The notes: generated from the sequence alone by a model not told the origin. Counted from the first letter of the stretch, positions 17,068 to 28,441 are shown. The stretch: DNA of 64,000 nt from Microvirga makkahensis (GCF_009830105.1 NZ_WURB01000009.1:1-64000), one strand, 5' to 3'. Numbers and translations: made by a program.

Positions 17068-18606
17068 TCAATCCCCACTGGCGGCCCTGGCCTGCAGGGC
17101 TTCCTCGAAAAGCCGCTGCACGTCGGTGCGAAAGGCCTGCCGCGACGCCTGCCGCGAATAGAACATGTGACCGCCTTCGTAAACACTCAAAGTCGCGCGC
17201 TTCTCGGGGCCGAGATCGGGAATCTGGTCGAGGAGCATCTTGGAGGCGAAATATGGCGTCACCAGATCCGTGAAGCCGTGCGTCACGAGCACGCGCATCC
17301 TGCCGTCGAGCGCCAAGGCTCGACGCAGCTCCTCCAGGTTCTCGGGGCCGCTGCGGCCATTGCCCCAGCGCCAGGCGCCGTTGATCGAGCCATTGAGCAG
17401 GTTGTATCGCCCTTCCGCCTTGTAGTTCAGCGTATCGGTCAAGTGATGGATGATCGCGCTCGTCAGGGGAGCCGTCATCGCATCGAGCACCGGATCCGCA
17501 AAACGCGAGACTTGCGAAGTCGGATTGGGATCAGCCGCCGCAACGTTGGTATCGTAGGCACTCACGACTTCCGCCGAGCCCCGCCGCAACTCTCTCTGGG
17601 CGGTGCGCATGTCGATGCGCCCCGCCAGACGCCGCGTGAGCTCGGGGTCGAGGCCGCTCAACTCGGCCACCCGTCGACTGAGGCGTTCAATGGCGTCCTT
17701 GTCCTGCAGGCCGCGCATGAGATCGACGAGATACTCGCCGGAGGCATAAATCTCGGCATCTCGGAGGCTCTCCCTCGAAACTGGCCCATTTCGCGATTGC
17801 GCTGTTGCCGCCAGCGACGGCAGGAGCGCGGCATTCACCCAGGGAGCCCCCGCGCCCTGGGCGAGCCAGTCGAAGTCGAAGACCGGAGAAACGAGAACCA
17901 AGCCGCTGAAACCGATACCCTGATCGCTCTGGAGCTTCTCCGCCAGAAGAGGACCACGGAATCCGCCATAGCTCTCGCCGACGAAGAATTTCGGCGAAGT
18001 GAGCCGGTTCTTCTCCTTCAGCCACCGCATGACGAAAGCCGCCAGCCCGTCGATATCGCCCTGCACGGAATAGAACCGCTCCCGCACCTGATCCCCGCCG
18101 ACCACACGGCTGTAGCCGGTGCCTGGAGGATCGATGAAGACGAGATCCGTGAAGTCGAGCCAGGTTTCCGCGTTGGGCGCTAGCGACGGCGGAGCGGACG
18201 GGCTGATCGCCGGGCCGTCGAGGGGCAGCAGCCAGGGACCGATTGCGAGGAGATGCAAGTAAGCCGAGGATGCGCCTGGTCCGCCATTCACGGCGAAGGT
18301 CACCGGGCGCGTCGCCGGGTCGGAGCCGTCCTTGACGTAGGCCACGAACCCGATCTCGGCCTGCGGCGCGCCCTGTGGATCGGTGAGCGTCAGGTGTCCC
18401 GCCGTGGCCGTGAACTGGAGCGTCCGCCCGGGAAGGTCGAGGGTATGGCGCGTCACCGATTCCGGCGGCAAGCTCTGGGCCGCGGCCTCGGGCCGAGGCC
18501 TGCGCGCCTCCTGCCCGCCCTGCTGTTCCTGCGCCAGCGTGGCGAGAGGCGTAGCGAGGGACAGGCACAGGGCGAGCGTGACGGGCAGACGGAAGGCTCG
18601 AAGCAT
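17068..18606 (-). CDS. Secreted serine carboxypeptidase-like peptidase (family S10)
   Basis: The protein has 512 residues from the ATG at 18606, with a signal peptide ending near ATLAQ. The catalytic triad of S10 peptidases is present in order: Ser212 in GESYGG, Asp447 in TDLVTPYFAS, and His480 in EGGHMFY. The N-terminal oxyanion region reads VNGGPGASSAYLHLLAIGP. S10 enzymes release C-terminal amino acids at acidic pH. Here the protein would work in the periplasm or outside the cell. It heads a two-gene unit with the small lipoprotein. Confidence 0.88.
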   Translation of the reverse strand: MLRAFRLPVTLALCLSLATPLATLAQEQQGGQEARRPRPEAAAQSLPPESVTRHTLDLPGRTLQFTATAGHLTLTDPQGAPQAEIGFVAYVKDGSDPATRPVTFAVNGGPGASSAYLHLLAIGPWLLPLDGPAISPSAPPSLAPNAETWLDFTDLVFIDPPGTGYSRVVGGDQVRERFYSVQGDIDGLAAFVMRWLKEKNRLTSPKFFVGESYGGFRGPLLAEKLQSDQGIGFSGLVLVSPVFDFDWLAQGAGAPWVNAALLPSLAATAQSRNGPVSRESLRDAEIYASGEYLVDLMRGLQDKDAIERLSRRVAELSGLDPELTRRLAGRIDMRTAQRELRRGSAEVVSAYDTNVAAADPNPTSQVSRFADPVLDAMTAPLTSAIIHHLTDTLNYKAEGRYNLLNGSINGAWRWGNGRSGPENLEELRRALALDGRMRVLVTHGFTDLVTPYFASKMLLDQIPDLGPEKRATLSVYEGGHMFYSRQASRQAFRTDVQRLFEEALQARAASGD

Positions 18607-18708
18607 GGCGGTTGTCCTTGTGGCCTTCGGAAAACTGGAGGGCGAAAGTTCAGATGCAAGCTTCCCGGCGATGAAGAATTCGTGTGCCGGTGCGTTTGTC
18701 CCCTGTCC

Positions 18709-18759
18709 CGACATTACCGGCCTCGGGCCGGGGATCCCGATGGCTTGAGGCGCGGCGCG
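18709..18759 (+). repeat. Dispersed palindromic intergenic repeat, copy B
   Basis: This copy reads ATTACCGGCCTCGGGCCGG, then GGATCCCGATGGCTTGAGGCGCGGCGCG. It aligns along about 50 bases with the other three copies and folds through CCGGCC/GGCCGG. It lies in the gap between holC and the S10 peptidase gene. Confidence 0.65.
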
Positions 18760-18835
18760 TTCGATCGGGACGGCCGGGACAGGCCAAGCCATGACGGAAA
18801 GGACGGTAAAAGAATCTGCCCCCTACCGATGCTTA

Positions 18836-19288
18836 TCAGGCCTTGCGCTGCCAGCGGCCGGAATCGTCCTGCTGCCAGTAGGTCGCATCGTGTCCCCCCT
18901 CCTTCACCGCGCGCCACTGGTCGCGCGCGATGGCGAGCGCCTGCACGTCGTTGCCGTCGAACAGAATCGCGAGGCGTTGGTAGGAGGCGATGTCTTCCGG
19001 CAGGCCTGCTCCCTCGACCAGGAAGCGGATGGCCGCGCCATTGGGATTGTCGCCACCCAAGGTGATCAGGATCGGCTGGTCCGCGGCATGGGCCTCACGG
19101 TCCGTGCCGTGCGGCAGAAAACTGTCGTCGGAGAAGGTCCAGAGATGATCGTCGAGTGCGGCCATGCGTTCCTCCGTGGCCACCTGGATCACAGCGCGCC
19201 AGCCGCGCTCAAGGGTCTTTTGCAGGAGCGTCGGCAACACCGATTCGAGCGGCTGTTGCTGAAGATGATAGAACAGGACCTCGGCCAT
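18836..19288 (-). CDS. holC: DNA polymerase III chi subunit
   Basis: The protein has 150 residues from the ATG at 19288. It matches HolC: MAEVLFYHLQQQPLESVLPTLL at the start, GWRAVIQVATEERMAALDDHLWTFSDDSFLPHG, and the conserved ADQPILI.LGG.NPNGA. Chi is the clamp-loader accessory subunit that contacts single-strand-binding protein at the fork. The frame extends 21 codons upstream into a palindromic repeat, which I exclude. pepA-holC order is common in alphaproteobacteria. Confidence 0.92.
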   Translation of the reverse strand: MAEVLFYHLQQQPLESVLPTLLQKTLERGWRAVIQVATEERMAALDDHLWTFSDDSFLPHGTDREAHAADQPILITLGGDNPNGAAIRFLVEGAGLPEDIASYQRLAILFDGNDVQALAIARDQWRAVKEGGHDATYWQQDDSGRWQRKA

Positions 19289-19297
19289 TATCCCCCC

Positions 19298-19394
19298 GTC
19301 ATCCCGGGCGCCGCCAGGCGATCCGGGATCGTCGTCAGGATCGAGCGCCATTCCCGTTGAGCGATCCCGGGTTCCGCTGATGCGGCCCCGGGAT
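19298..19394. repeat. Pair of REP-like palindromes between pepA and holC
   Basis: The first (19298-19328) has GTCATCCCGGG facing GATCCGGGAT. The second (19364-19394) has ATCCCGGG and CCCGGGAT arms of 8 bp with an inner CCGC/GCGG stem, giving a long cruciform. These resemble Rhizobiales REP elements. They lie between two genes read in the same direction, where they may act on the shared transcript. Confidence 0.6.
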
Positions 19395-19433
19395 GGCGTT
19401 CGTTATGACGCGATCCCACCATCATCCAAAGTC

Positions 19434-20924
19434 TCAACCCTCGTAGTGATCCCGCACGAGGCGGTCGAGGAGGCGCACCCCCCAGCCTGAAGCCCAGCCG
19501 CGGCTGATCTCCGTCTGCGGCGAGCCCATGGCCGTGCCCGCGATGTCGAGATGCGCCCAGGGGGTGTCGTTGACGAAGCGCTGGAGCAGCGCCGCCGCCG
19601 TGCTGGAACCGCCGAGGCGTCCGCCGGCATTCTTCATGTCGGCGAACTTGGATTCGATCATCTTATCGAATTCCGGCCCGATGGGCATGCGCCACACGCG
19701 CTCGCCCGTCGCCTTGCCTGCCGCGGCGAGACGCTCGGCGAGTTCGTCGTTGTTCGAGAACAGCCCGGCATATTCATGCGCGAGCGCCACCAGGATCGCC
19801 CCGGTCAGGGTCGCGAGGTCGATCATGAATTTCGGCTTGAAACGATCCTGCACGTACCAGAGCACGTCGGCCAGCACGAGGCGGCCCTCCGCATCCGTGT
19901 TGATGATCTCGATGGTCTGGCCCGACATGGTGGTGACGATGTCGCCGGGGCGCTGAGCATTGCCGTCAGGCATGTTTTCCACGAGCCCAATGGCTCCGAC
20001 CACGTTCGCCTTCGCCTTGCGGCTTGCGAGAGCGTGCATGAGGCCGACGACGCAGGCCGCCCCCGCCATGTCGCCCTTCATGTCCTCCATGCCGGCCGCA
20101 GGCTTGATCGAAATGCCGCCGGTATCGAACACCACGCCCTTTCCGACGAAAGCGATGGGCTTGTCGTTGGCCTTGCCGCCGTTCCAGCGCATAATGGCGA
20201 CGCGGCCGCCGCGCGCAGAGCCCTGAGCTACCCCCAGAAGAGCGCCCATGCCGAGCTTCTTCATGGCTTTCTCGTCGAGGATTTCCACCTCGACGCCGAG
20301 CTTGGCAAGAGCTTGAGCGCGTGCCGCGAACTCCTGGGGCCCGAGCACGTTCGGCGGCTCGTTGACGAGATCGCGCGCGAGCGTGATACCTTGCAGGACG
20401 CTCTCGTGGGCCTTGTAGACCTTCTTGACGGCAGCCGGATCGGCCACGCTTAGGGCGAGCCGGATGGTGCCTTTCTGCCCATTGTCGTCCTTCTTGGTCT
20501 TGTAGCGGTCAAAACTGTAGCGGCGCATCTGGGCGCCCAGGGCTATGTCGGCGGCGGCTTCGGGCGAAACATCGATCCCGGGCAGATCGAGTACGACAGT
20601 CGCGCTCCTGCCGTTCGTCTTGCCGGAGATAAGCCCGCCCAGTTGGACGAAATCCGTCTCTGCTCTGTCCTTCTCGCCCCCGACGCCGATCACGATCAGC
20701 CGGTCGACCGAGAGGCCGCTCGGCAGGACGATGGTCATGGCGGATTTGGCCTTGCCCTTGAAGTTCTCCGCCGCCGCTGCCTTGGCGATGAGATCGACAG
20801 CCTTTGGGCCGATCTGCTTGGCAACCGTCGGCGTGGGCTTGAGATTATCTCCGACGAAAACGATGAGATCGCCGGACTCGACCTTGCCGTGCGCCTGGAA
20901 GTCGATCTTGAAGCTGTCGGCCAT
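19434..20924 (-). CDS. pepA: Leucyl aminopeptidase (family M17)
   Basis: The protein has 496 residues from the ATG at 20924; the longer open frame upstream lacks family sequence. The M17 catalytic domain shows [17 protein letters not shown] with GMEDMKGDM (two-metal site) and the signature [12 protein letters not shown] (about residues 340-352). The N-terminal regulatory domain is typical. The enzyme is a cytosolic hexamer that removes N-terminal amino acids using two divalent metals. It is divergent from lptF and followed by holC. Confidence 0.95.
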   Translation of the reverse strand: MADSFKIDFQAHGKVESGDLIVFVGDNLKPTPTVAKQIGPKAVDLIAKAAAAENFKGKAKSAMTIVLPSGLSVDRLIVIGVGGEKDRAETDFVQLGGLISGKTNGRSATVVLDLPGIDVSPEAAADIALGAQMRRYSFDRYKTKKDDNGQKGTIRLALSVADPAAVKKVYKAHESVLQGITLARDLVNEPPNVLGPQEFAARAQALAKLGVEVEILDEKAMKKLGMGALLGVAQGSARGGRVAIMRWNGGKANDKPIAFVGKGVVFDTGGISIKPAAGMEDMKGDMAGAACVVGLMHALASRKAKANVVGAIGLVENMPDGNAQRPGDIVTTMSGQTIEIINTDAEGRLVLADVLWYVQDRFKPKFMIDLATLTGAILVALAHEYAGLFSNNDELAERLAAAGKATGERVWRMPIGPEFDKMIESKFADMKNAGGRLGGSSTAAALLQRFVNDTPWAHLDIAGTAMGSPQTEISRGWASGWGVRLLDRLVRDHYEG

Positions 20925-21112
20925 GAAACCCTCTTGGTGTGACTGCACGAGAGCCGGATTCGGGGCGGCGCTCTTGGTGACCGGCATCATATAGGGCATG
21001 CAGGGCCTCGCCGTGAAATAGGCGCAATCTCGGGCTGTTGAAAACGGCCGTCTTGCCTTAAGACCGGGCGACAAGGTAACCCCGGACTGCCTGCCCGGGG
21101 GTGAAGGGCTCC

Positions 21113-22273
21113 ATGACACTTCTCGAACGTTACATCCTGAGAATCGCATTCAGCGCCTTTACCGCGTGTCTGATCGCCCTGACGGGCGTCATCTGGATCA
21201 CGCAAGCTCTGCGCGAACTCGATCTGCTGACAGGCAAGGGGCAGACCCTCTTTATCTTCCTGACAGTAACCGGCCTCTCACTGCCGGCGCTCATTAGCGT
21301 CATCGCGCCGGTCGCCCTCTTCATGGCGACAATCTACACCCTCAACAAGCTGAACGGCGATTCCGAGCTGATCGTCATGAGCGCAGGCGGCATGGCTCCG
21401 CAACGTCTGCTGCGCCCGTTCTTGGCGCTGGCCTTGTTCATCAGCCTCGCCGTAGGAATGATCTCTCTCTACCTCATGCCGGCGAGCCTCCAGGAGCTGC
21501 GCCTGCTGTTCACGCGGATCAGGGCGGACTTCGTGGCGACCATGGCCAAGGAGGGGCAGTTCATATCGCTGGAGAACGGTATCACCTTCCACTACCGGGA
21601 GAGGTCGGGAGATGCCCTGCTCGGCATCTTCATCGAAGACCAGCGCGACAAGACCAAACCCATCGTCTATCTCGCCGAACGCGGACAGACCGTCGAACAG
21701 AACGGACAGGCCTATCTCGTGCTCGAGAAGGGCAGCGTGCAGCGCAAGGATCCGCAGAGCAAAGATTCCTCCATCGTTGCGTTCGAACGCTATGCGGTGG
21801 ATCTCGCGGCCTTCAACCAGGAGGGCGGCGATGTCGTCTACAAGCCGCGCGAGCGCAGCACCATGCAGCTCCTTTTCCCTGATACGAGCGACCCTCTCTA
21901 CAAGGTCCAGCCGGGCCGCTTCAGGGCCGAGCTTCATGACCGGCTGTCGTCCTGGCTCTATCCCCTGGCCATGATGATCGTTGCCTTCGCCGCTCTGGGA
22001 GAGGCCCGCACCACCAGACAGGGGCGCGGGCTGGCAATCGCGACAGCCATCGCGGGAATCGTCCTGCTCAGGGTTCTGGGTTTTGCCGCCTCCAGCGCCG
22101 TGGTCCGCTCGCCTGCAGCAATCGCCGCAGTCTATGGAATCCCCTTAGGCAGCATCGTTCTCTGCCTCTTTCTGATCTTCCAAGGAGCGAGGATGCGAGC
22201 TATCTCCGCCAGGATCCGGTCGGTCCTCCGCGGCCTACATCCGTCGCGGAAGACGGCCGCCCAGGGGGCTTGA
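21113..22273 (+). CDS. lptF: LPS export system permease LptF
   Basis: The protein has 386 residues from the ATG at 21113 (a GTG at 21101 is also possible). Three N-terminal membrane segments, a periplasmic beta-jellyroll-like middle (about 120-250) and three C-terminal membrane segments match the YjgP/YjgQ permeases. LptF and LptG form the inner-membrane core of the LptB2FGC complex that extracts LPS. Its stop lies 2 bases before the lptG ATG. Confidence 0.93.
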   Translation: MTLLERYILRIAFSAFTACLIALTGVIWITQALRELDLLTGKGQTLFIFLTVTGLSLPALISVIAPVALFMATIYTLNKLNGDSELIVMSAGGMAPQRLLRPFLALALFISLAVGMISLYLMPASLQELRLLFTRIRADFVATMAKEGQFISLENGITFHYRERSGDALLGIFIEDQRDKTKPIVYLAERGQTVEQNGQAYLVLEKGSVQRKDPQSKDSSIVAFERYAVDLAAFNQEGGDVVYKPRERSTMQLLFPDTSDPLYKVQPGRFRAELHDRLSSWLYPLAMMIVAFAALGEARTTRQGRGLAIATAIAGIVLLRVLGFAASSAVVRSPAAIAAVYGIPLGSIVLCLFLIFQGARMRAISARIRSVLRGLHPSRKTAAQGA

Positions 22274-22275
22274 AC

Positions 22276-23361
22276 ATGCTGATCGGCCGGACTCTCGGAT
22301 TTTACTTTGCGCGCCAGTTCATCAAGACGATCTTCATCGTCTTCGTCACGGTGTTCGCGCTTGTCTACACCATCGACTTCGTGGAGCTGATGCGCCGTGC
22401 GGGAGATGCCCAGAACGCGACGCCGGGGCTCATTGCGCGGCTCACGCTGTTCCGCACCCCCGCCATCGCCGAGCAGGTCATGCCCTTTGCGGTGCTCTTC
22501 GGCAGCATGGCGGCTCTTCTGCAGCTCAGCCGCAAGCTCGAGCTGGTGGTGGCCCGCGCAGCCGGTATTTCGGCCTGGCAGTTCCTGCAGCCCGGATTGC
22601 TGGTCGCCCTGCTCATCGGAATCGGATCGGTGACCGCCTACAATCCGGTCTCGGCCAGCCTGAAGCAGCAGGCTGCGGCCCTGGAAACCAAAATTTTCTC
22701 GCGCACGACGCAGGCCTCCGGCAAAACCATCTGGTTACGGCAGAAAAGCCAGGATGGGCATGCCATTTTCCGGGCGGAGGGGTCGCGCACGGACAGGGCG
22801 ACCCTGGTCGGCGTGACCGTCTATACATTCGACCTGGAGGGGGGCTTCACCCATCGCATCGAAGCCAAGGAGGCCACACTCCACGAAGGGTTCTGGGAGC
22901 TGAGGGAAGCCCGTGTCCTTTCGGCAGAGGAAGAGCCGGAGAATCACGAGCAGTACCTGATCGCCTCCCATCTGCAGCCGTCCCAGCTGAGACAGAGCTT
23001 CGTCGCACCCGATTCCATACCGTTTTGGGAACTCCCCGAGACCATCCAGCGCATGGAGCGGGCGGCGATCAACACCACCGCCTATAAGCTCCATTACGAC
23101 CTTCTCCTGGCCCGTCCCCTGCTCTTCATCGCCATGGTGTTCGTGGCCGCATCTGTGTCGTTAAGATTCTTCCGATTTGGCGGTGTAGCGTTGATGGTTC
23201 TGGGTGGCGTTGCCGCCGGGTTCATGCTTTATGTCGCCACGGAGCTAATGGCGGAGCTTGGAGCCTCCGGAATCATCAGCTCGGTTGTTGCCGCCTGGTT
23301 CCCTGCCGTTGTAGGCAGTCTATTAGGGACCTTGGCGTTATTACACCAAGAGGACGGCTAA
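22276..23361 (+). CDS. lptG: LPS export system permease LptG
   Basis: The protein has 361 residues from the ATG at 22276. It has the same architecture as LptF: N-terminal membrane segments, a periplasmic jellyroll (about 125-265) and three C-terminal segments. It pairs with LptF in LPS extraction. It is followed after 36 bases by lptD, so inner- and outer-membrane LPS export parts are made together. Confidence 0.93.
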   Translation: MLIGRTLGFYFARQFIKTIFIVFVTVFALVYTIDFVELMRRAGDAQNATPGLIARLTLFRTPAIAEQVMPFAVLFGSMAALLQLSRKLELVVARAAGISAWQFLQPGLLVALLIGIGSVTAYNPVSASLKQQAAALETKIFSRTTQASGKTIWLRQKSQDGHAIFRAEGSRTDRATLVGVTVYTFDLEGGFTHRIEAKEATLHEGFWELREARVLSAEEEPENHEQYLIASHLQPSQLRQSFVAPDSIPFWELPETIQRMERAAINTTAYKLHYDLLLARPLLFIAMVFVAASVSLRFFRFGGVALMVLGGVAAGFMLYVATELMAELGASGIISSVVAAWFPAVVGSLLGTLALLHQEDG

Positions 23362-23397
23362 GCCGCCCTCATATAAGGCATGGATTGAGGAGTGAGG

Positions 23398-25920
23398 ATG
23401 CAACGGCTCAAGACAACGATCGCAACCTCTGCGGTCGCAACGGCACTTCTCTGCGCCGTTGGGTCCACGCCTGCGCCTGCCCAATCGCTCAACGAGGCCA
23501 TCAGCTCGCGCCTGCAGTCGAACCCGGGCCAGGATCGGCTGCTCGTTGACGCCAAGGAAATCATCTACGACAACGACAGAAACACGATTTCCGCCTCGGG
23601 CGACGTCCAGATGAACTATCAAGGCAGGACGCTCCAGGCCGACCGGGTCACCTATGACCGGAATACCGGTCGCGTCCATGCGGAGGGCAATGCCCGCCTT
23701 ACCGATTCCAGTGGCGCCGTCGTCACGGGCGACCGATTCGAACTGACGGACGACTTCAAGAACGGCTTCATCGATTCCCTGCGGGTGGTTCAGACCACGG
23801 TCGAGAACGGCCGGCCGGTCACGACCCGCTTCTCCTCGCCCCGCGCCGAGCGGGCGGCAGGCGAGACGACCACTTTCGAGCGCGGCACCTATACGGCCTG
23901 CGAGCCCTGCAAGGAGCACCCGGAGCGACCGCCGCTGTGGCAGGTCAAGGCCGCGAAGATCATCCACAACAACAGCGAGCAGACGATCTACTACGAGGAC
24001 GCGACTCTCGAGATCCTCGGCCTGCCCGTTGCCTACCTGCCCTATTTCTGGACGCCGGACCCCACCGTCAAGCGCAAGACCGGCTTCCTCGCGCCCCGCT
24101 ACGTCGCATCGAATACACTCGGTTTCGGTGCCCAGATTCCGTTCTTCTGGGCCATCGCCCCGAATTACGACCTGACGGTCGCTCCGACCTTCCTGACCCG
24201 TCAAGGCATTCTCGGCGAGGCGGAGTGGCGCCACCGGCTGGAGACCGGCGCCTACAACATCCGCGTTGCGGGCATCTCGCAACTCGATCCCGATGCTTTC
24301 CTCCCCAGCCCTCGGGGCGCCGGGGATCGGGACTGGCGCGGCTCCCTGGAAACGGCGGGCCAGTTCTATCTGAACGAGCGCTGGAAATGGGGCTGGGACA
24401 TCACCCTCGTGTCGGACAAGTGGTTCCTCGAGAACTACAGCATCCGCAACGAGAGCCTCAGCGCCCTCTATCTGAAGGAGGCGGTCTCGACCCTTTACCT
24501 GCAGGGTCAGGGGGATCGCTCGTTCTTCGACGTGCGCGGCTATTATTTCCAGGGCCTGTCCACCCGCGATTGGCAGAAGCAGCAGCCGGTCGTCCACCCG
24601 GTTCTGGACTATAACAAGCGTTTTACGCCCTCGGGCATCGGCGGTGAGTTCGCCCTCGACGTGAATGTAACCAGTCTTACCCGCGAGGCGGCACAGTTCG
24701 AACCGTTATCGAGTAAGAACAGGACTTCCTTGTTCGGCATTTACCAGACCTGCAAGGAGTTCAATCCGGAGGATTGCCTGGTTCGCGGTACCAGCGGCTC
24801 CATGTCCCGCGCGTCGGTCATGGCTTCCTGGCGCCGGGAATTCATCGATCCCGTCGGGCAGGTCTGGACGCCGTTCGCCTATCTCCGCGCCGATAGTTTC
24901 TGGGTCTCCCCGGATCTGGAAGGATATCAGAACGCCAAACTCAGCAATTATATCACGGGCGACGACGATTACCTCTTCCGCGCCACCCCGGCCGTCGGCC
25001 TTGAATACCGGTATCCCTTCGTTGCCGACCTCGGCACGTCTGGGCGACAGGTCATCGAGCCGATCGCGCAGATCATCGCCCGTCCCAACGAGACCAAGAT
25101 CGGCAATCTTCCAAACGAGGATGCGCAGAGCCTGATCTTCGACGACACCTCCCTCTTCGACTGGGACAAGTTCTCCGGCTACGATCGCGCCGAGGGCGGT
25201 GTTCGGGCAAATATGGGCATTCAGTACACGGTCACAGGCGCCGACGACTTCTATGCGAGCGCGCTCTTCGGCCAATCCTATCAGGTCGCAGGCCGTAACT
25301 CGTACCGTCAAGGCGATTTGGCCAATGTGGGTCTCGATTCCGGCCTCGAGTCGCGCGCATCCGACTACGTCGGCCGCGTGCAGTTCTCTCCGAACAGGAA
25401 CTTCTCCTTCGTGACCCGCGCGCGGTTCGACGAGGAGGACTTCAACGTCAATCGGCTCGAGGCGAGCGTCCGCGCGAACTTCAATCCTTACCTGCCGCTT
25501 TCGACATCGCTGACCTATGCGCGGTATGACGCCCAGCCGGAGATCGGTTTCACCCGTCGCCGCGAGGGTCTCCTCGGCTCGGCAACCTGGAACCTGACTC
25601 CGAACTGGAGCTTGTCAGGCTCGGTGCTGGTGGATCTCGACCGCTACCTGCTGCAAGAGGAGAACCCTGCGGCTTATGCCGATAACCCGATCGAGCGTGC
25701 CTTCGTCAGCTCCATGTCCCTCGGTGTGGGCTATATCGACGAGTGCACGACCTTCTCGCTGCGGTACATCATGAAGCCCCGCTCCCTCACCACCAGCAGT
25801 TCAGGCGAGAGAGAGCGCAATCACACGGTCATGTTGAGCCTGGAACTGAGAACCCTGGGCGCGGCTGCGATCACCCAGAACATCGACGGATCCTCCTCCG
25901 AAGAAGGTGTAGCGAACTAG
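23398..25920 (+). CDS. lptD: LPS assembly outer-membrane protein LptD
   Basis: The protein has 840 residues. A signal peptide (cleavage near APAQS) is followed by an OstA/LptA-like jellyroll (about 45-150) and a large beta-barrel. Cysteine pairs are visible: CEPC near residue 165, two in [13 protein letters not shown], and one in YIDECTTF near the C-terminus. LptD needs disulfides between N- and C-terminal cysteines to mature. The ATG at 23398 has GAGGAGTGAGG upstream. The chaperone gene surA, often next in this operon, is absent. Confidence 0.95.
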   Translation: MQRLKTTIATSAVATALLCAVGSTPAPAQSLNEAISSRLQSNPGQDRLLVDAKEIIYDNDRNTISASGDVQMNYQGRTLQADRVTYDRNTGRVHAEGNARLTDSSGAVVTGDRFELTDDFKNGFIDSLRVVQTTVENGRPVTTRFSSPRAERAAGETTTFERGTYTACEPCKEHPERPPLWQVKAAKIIHNNSEQTIYYEDATLEILGLPVAYLPYFWTPDPTVKRKTGFLAPRYVASNTLGFGAQIPFFWAIAPNYDLTVAPTFLTRQGILGEAEWRHRLETGAYNIRVAGISQLDPDAFLPSPRGAGDRDWRGSLETAGQFYLNERWKWGWDITLVSDKWFLENYSIRNESLSALYLKEAVSTLYLQGQGDRSFFDVRGYYFQGLSTRDWQKQQPVVHPVLDYNKRFTPSGIGGEFALDVNVTSLTREAAQFEPLSSKNRTSLFGIYQTCKEFNPEDCLVRGTSGSMSRASVMASWRREFIDPVGQVWTPFAYLRADSFWVSPDLEGYQNAKLSNYITGDDDYLFRATPAVGLEYRYPFVADLGTSGRQVIEPIAQIIARPNETKIGNLPNEDAQSLIFDDTSLFDWDKFSGYDRAEGGVRANMGIQYTVTGADDFYASALFGQSYQVAGRNSYRQGDLANVGLDSGLESRASDYVGRVQFSPNRNFSFVTRARFDEEDFNVNRLEASVRANFNPYLPLSTSLTYARYDAQPEIGFTRRREGLLGSATWNLTPNWSLSGSVLVDLDRYLLQEENPAAYADNPIERAFVSSMSLGVGYIDECTTFSLRYIMKPRSLTTSSSGERERNHTVMLSLELRTLGAAAITQNIDGSSSEEGVAN

Positions 25921-25922
25921 CG

Positions 25923-26936
25923 ATGGGCTTCGAACGCCCTCTCCTTCTGACCCAGGGCGATCCTGCCGGGATCGGACCCGAACTCACCCTTCGGGCCTGG
26001 CTCTGCCGCGAGCGGGATGCCCTGCCTCCCTTCGCCACTCTGGCCGATCCTGCGCAACTTGAACGAACGGCCAGCATCCTGGGATGGAACGTCCCCGTGA
26101 TGCCTGTCGAGCTATCGCAGATCGAGTCCACCTTTGCGCATGCTCTGCCCGTCATTCCGCTCAAAGAGCGCGTATCCGCCGAGCCGGGACAGCCCCATCC
26201 CGCCTCGGCCCCTTCGGTGATTGAATCCATCGAGACGGCCGTCCAGCTTGTCCGCAAGGGCGAGGCCAGCGCCGTCGTCACCAATCCCATCGCCAAGCAC
26301 GTGCTCTACGACGCCGGGTTCCGGCACCCGGGACACACGGAGTTCCTGGCAGCTCTCGCGGGACAGGACGGGAACACCTATCATCCGGTGATGATGCTCT
26401 GGAGCGAGGAACTCGCGGTGGTGCCGGTGACTGTCCACATTCCCGTCTCGTCCGTGCCTGCCGCCCTGACGACGGAGCTGATCGTACTCACGGGGCGCAT
26501 CGTGGCACGGGAGCTGAAGGAGCGCTTCGGCCTTGCCGATCCGCGCCTTGCCCTGGCGGGCCTCAATCCGCATGCCGGTGAGGGTGGCGCGATGGGCATG
26601 GAGGATCAGGCCGTCATCCTGCCGGCAGTCGCGGCCCTCCGGGCCGAAGGGATCGCCGCTGCTGGTCCGTTCCCGGCCGACACCATGTTCCACGCCCGGG
26701 CGCGGAAGGGCTACGATGCAGCCTTGGCCATGTATCACGATCAGGCGCTCATCCCGATCAAGACCATAGCCTTCGACGAAGCGGTGAATGTGACGCTGGG
26801 CCTGCCCTTCGTCCGCACCTCTCCAGACCACGGCACGGCTTTCGACATCGCGGGCAAAGGCATCGCGCGCCCCGACAGCCTCATGGCCGCCATCAAGCTG
26901 GCGGGACACCTCGGCGCAAGGGCGAAGAAGCCGTGA
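25923..26936 (+). CDS. pdxA: 4-hydroxythreonine-4-phosphate dehydrogenase
   Basis: The protein has 337 residues, with its ATG two bases after the lptD stop. PdxA oxidises 4-phosphohydroxy-L-threonine in pyridoxal-5-phosphate synthesis, using NAD and a divalent metal. Metal and substrate histidines are seen in [20 protein letters not shown] and [10 protein letters not shown], and [12 protein letters not shown] is the N-terminal signature. It ends 4 bases inside rsmA. Confidence 0.95.
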   Translation: MGFERPLLLTQGDPAGIGPELTLRAWLCRERDALPPFATLADPAQLERTASILGWNVPVMPVELSQIESTFAHALPVIPLKERVSAEPGQPHPASAPSVIESIETAVQLVRKGEASAVVTNPIAKHVLYDAGFRHPGHTEFLAALAGQDGNTYHPVMMLWSEELAVVPVTVHIPVSSVPAALTTELIVLTGRIVARELKERFGLADPRLALAGLNPHAGEGGAMGMEDQAVILPAVAALRAEGIAAAGPFPADTMFHARARKGYDAALAMYHDQALIPIKTIAFDEAVNVTLGLPFVRTSPDHGTAFDIAGKGIARPDSLMAAIKLAGHLGARAKKP

Positions 26937-27790
26937 GCCAGATCGACAACCTCCCCCCCTTGCGCGAGGTCGTCCGCACCCACGGCCTCATGGCCAAGAA
27001 ATCACTTGGTCAGAACTTCCTGTTCGATCTCAATCTGACGAGCCGGATTGCCCGCTCAGCCGGCCCGCTGGAGGATGCCACCATCATCGAGGTCGGACCC
27101 GGTCCCGGCGGCCTCACCCGCGCCATCCTGGCCGCGGGCGCGAAGAAGGTCGTTGCCATCGAGCGCGACAGCCGCTGTCTGCCTGCCCTCGCGGAGATTG
27201 CCGCCTACTATCCGGGACGCCTGGAAGTCATCGAAGCCGATGCACTGGAGTTCGATCCGCGCCCCAGGGTCGGCGGTGGGCTCGTGCGCATTATCTCGAA
27301 CCTGCCCTACAACGTGGGAACGGCTCTGCTCACCGGCTGGCTGACGGGCGAGGAGTGGCCACCCTGGTGGTCGTCGCTGACCCTCATGTTCCAGCGCGAG
27401 GTGGCCGAGCGCATCGTGGCGACCGAGGACGATCCGAAGGATTACGGACGACTCGGCGTGCTCTGCGGCTGGCGCACCGATGCGCGCATTCTCTTCGACG
27501 TGCCGCCCTCGGCCTTCGTGCCGCCGCCGAAAATCACCTCGAGCATCGTCCATCTGACACCGAAGGTCTCGCCTCTGCCCTGCCGGATCGGCGCATTGGA
27601 ATCGATCACCCGGGCCGCCTTCGGACAGCGCCGCAAGATGCTGCGCCAGAGTCTGAAGGCGGTTACGCCCGATCCGGCCGCGATCATCGCCGCCGCCGGG
27701 CTGGAGGAAACGGCCCGCGCCGAGAATGTACCAGTGGAGGGCTATGTGTCTCTGGCCAACGCCTTCGATGCGATGCGCGCCAAGGCCTAG
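26933..27790 (+). CDS. rsmA: 16S rRNA (adenine1518-N6/adenine1519-N6)-dimethyltransferase
   Basis: The protein has 285 residues from a GTG overlapping the pdxA stop (GTGA). [11 protein letters not shown], the SAM site [14 protein letters not shown] and the catalytic NLPY ([12 protein letters not shown]) identify KsgA/RsmA, which dimethylates two adjacent adenines near the 3' end of 16S rRNA. The TAG stop shares the bases CTAG with the stop of convergent gmk. Confidence 0.95.
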   Translation: MSQIDNLPPLREVVRTHGLMAKKSLGQNFLFDLNLTSRIARSAGPLEDATIIEVGPGPGGLTRAILAAGAKKVVAIERDSRCLPALAEIAAYYPGRLEVIEADALEFDPRPRVGGGLVRIISNLPYNVGTALLTGWLTGEEWPPWWSSLTLMFQREVAERIVATEDDPKDYGRLGVLCGWRTDARILFDVPPSAFVPPPKITSSIVHLTPKVSPLPCRIGALESITRAAFGQRRKMLRQSLKAVTPDPAAIIAAAGLEETARAENVPVEGYVSLANAFDAMRAKA

Positions 27791-28437
27791 CCGACCTGCT
27801 CCGAGAGCAGCCCCTCGACGAATTCCTGCAGGCCGACGAGACGATCGCGCTTGAGGCGTTCCGCCGCCTGGATGGCCTTCAGGCTCTGGAAGGACTGGTC
27901 GAGATCCTCGTTGACGATCACGTAGTCGTATTCGATCCAGCGCTCCATCTCAACGCGCGCATTGGCGAGGCGCTTGGCGATGACTTCGGGCGCATCCTCC
28001 GCCCGCCGTTCAAGGCGAGCCTTCAGCTCCTTGAAGCTCGGAGGCAGAATGAAAACGGTCACCACGTCGTCCGGCAGCTTCTGGCGGACCTGGCGCGTGC
28101 CCTGATAATCGATGTCGAAGATCATATCCTGACCAGCCGCGAGGGTCTTCTCCACCGGCTTGCGCGGCGTCCCATAGAAGTTGCCGTGAACCTCTGCCCA
28201 TTCCAGGAGTTCGTCGCGATCGCGCAGCGCCTTGAACTCTTCCACATCGATGAAGTGATAGTGCTTTCCATCGATCTCGGACGGCCGTTTGGGGCGCGTG
28301 GTGACGGAGATGGACAGAGCGCCTGCGCGCTCCTCCACGAGGCTGCGGGTGAGCGTCGTCTTCCCGGCGCCGGAGGGCGAGGACAGGATGAGGATAAGGC
28401 CGCGACGACCGACGAGAGGCTTCGAATCTTGGCTCAC
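27787..28437 (-). CDS. gmk: Guanylate kinase
   Basis: The protein has about 216 residues. The GTG at 28437 has GGAG seven bases upstream and leads into [19 protein letters not shown]; an ATG at 28452 inside yicC would add five residues. P-loop [11 protein letters not shown], the GMP-binding region [19 protein letters not shown] and the lid segment are typical. It phosphorylates GMP/dGMP to the diphosphate. It is the last gene of the fab-mltG-yicC run. Confidence 0.93.
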   Translation of the reverse strand: MSQDSKPLVGRRGLILILSSPSGAGKTTLTRSLVEERAGALSISVTTRPKRPSEIDGKHYHFIDVEEFKALRDRDELLEWAEVHGNFYGTPRKPVEKTLAAGQDMIFDIDYQGTRQVRQKLPDDVVTVFILPPSFKELKARLERRAEDAPEVIAKRLANARVEMERWIEYDYVIVNEDLDQSFQSLKAIQAAERLKRDRLVGLQEFVEGLLSEQVG

Positions 28438-28441
28438 CGCA

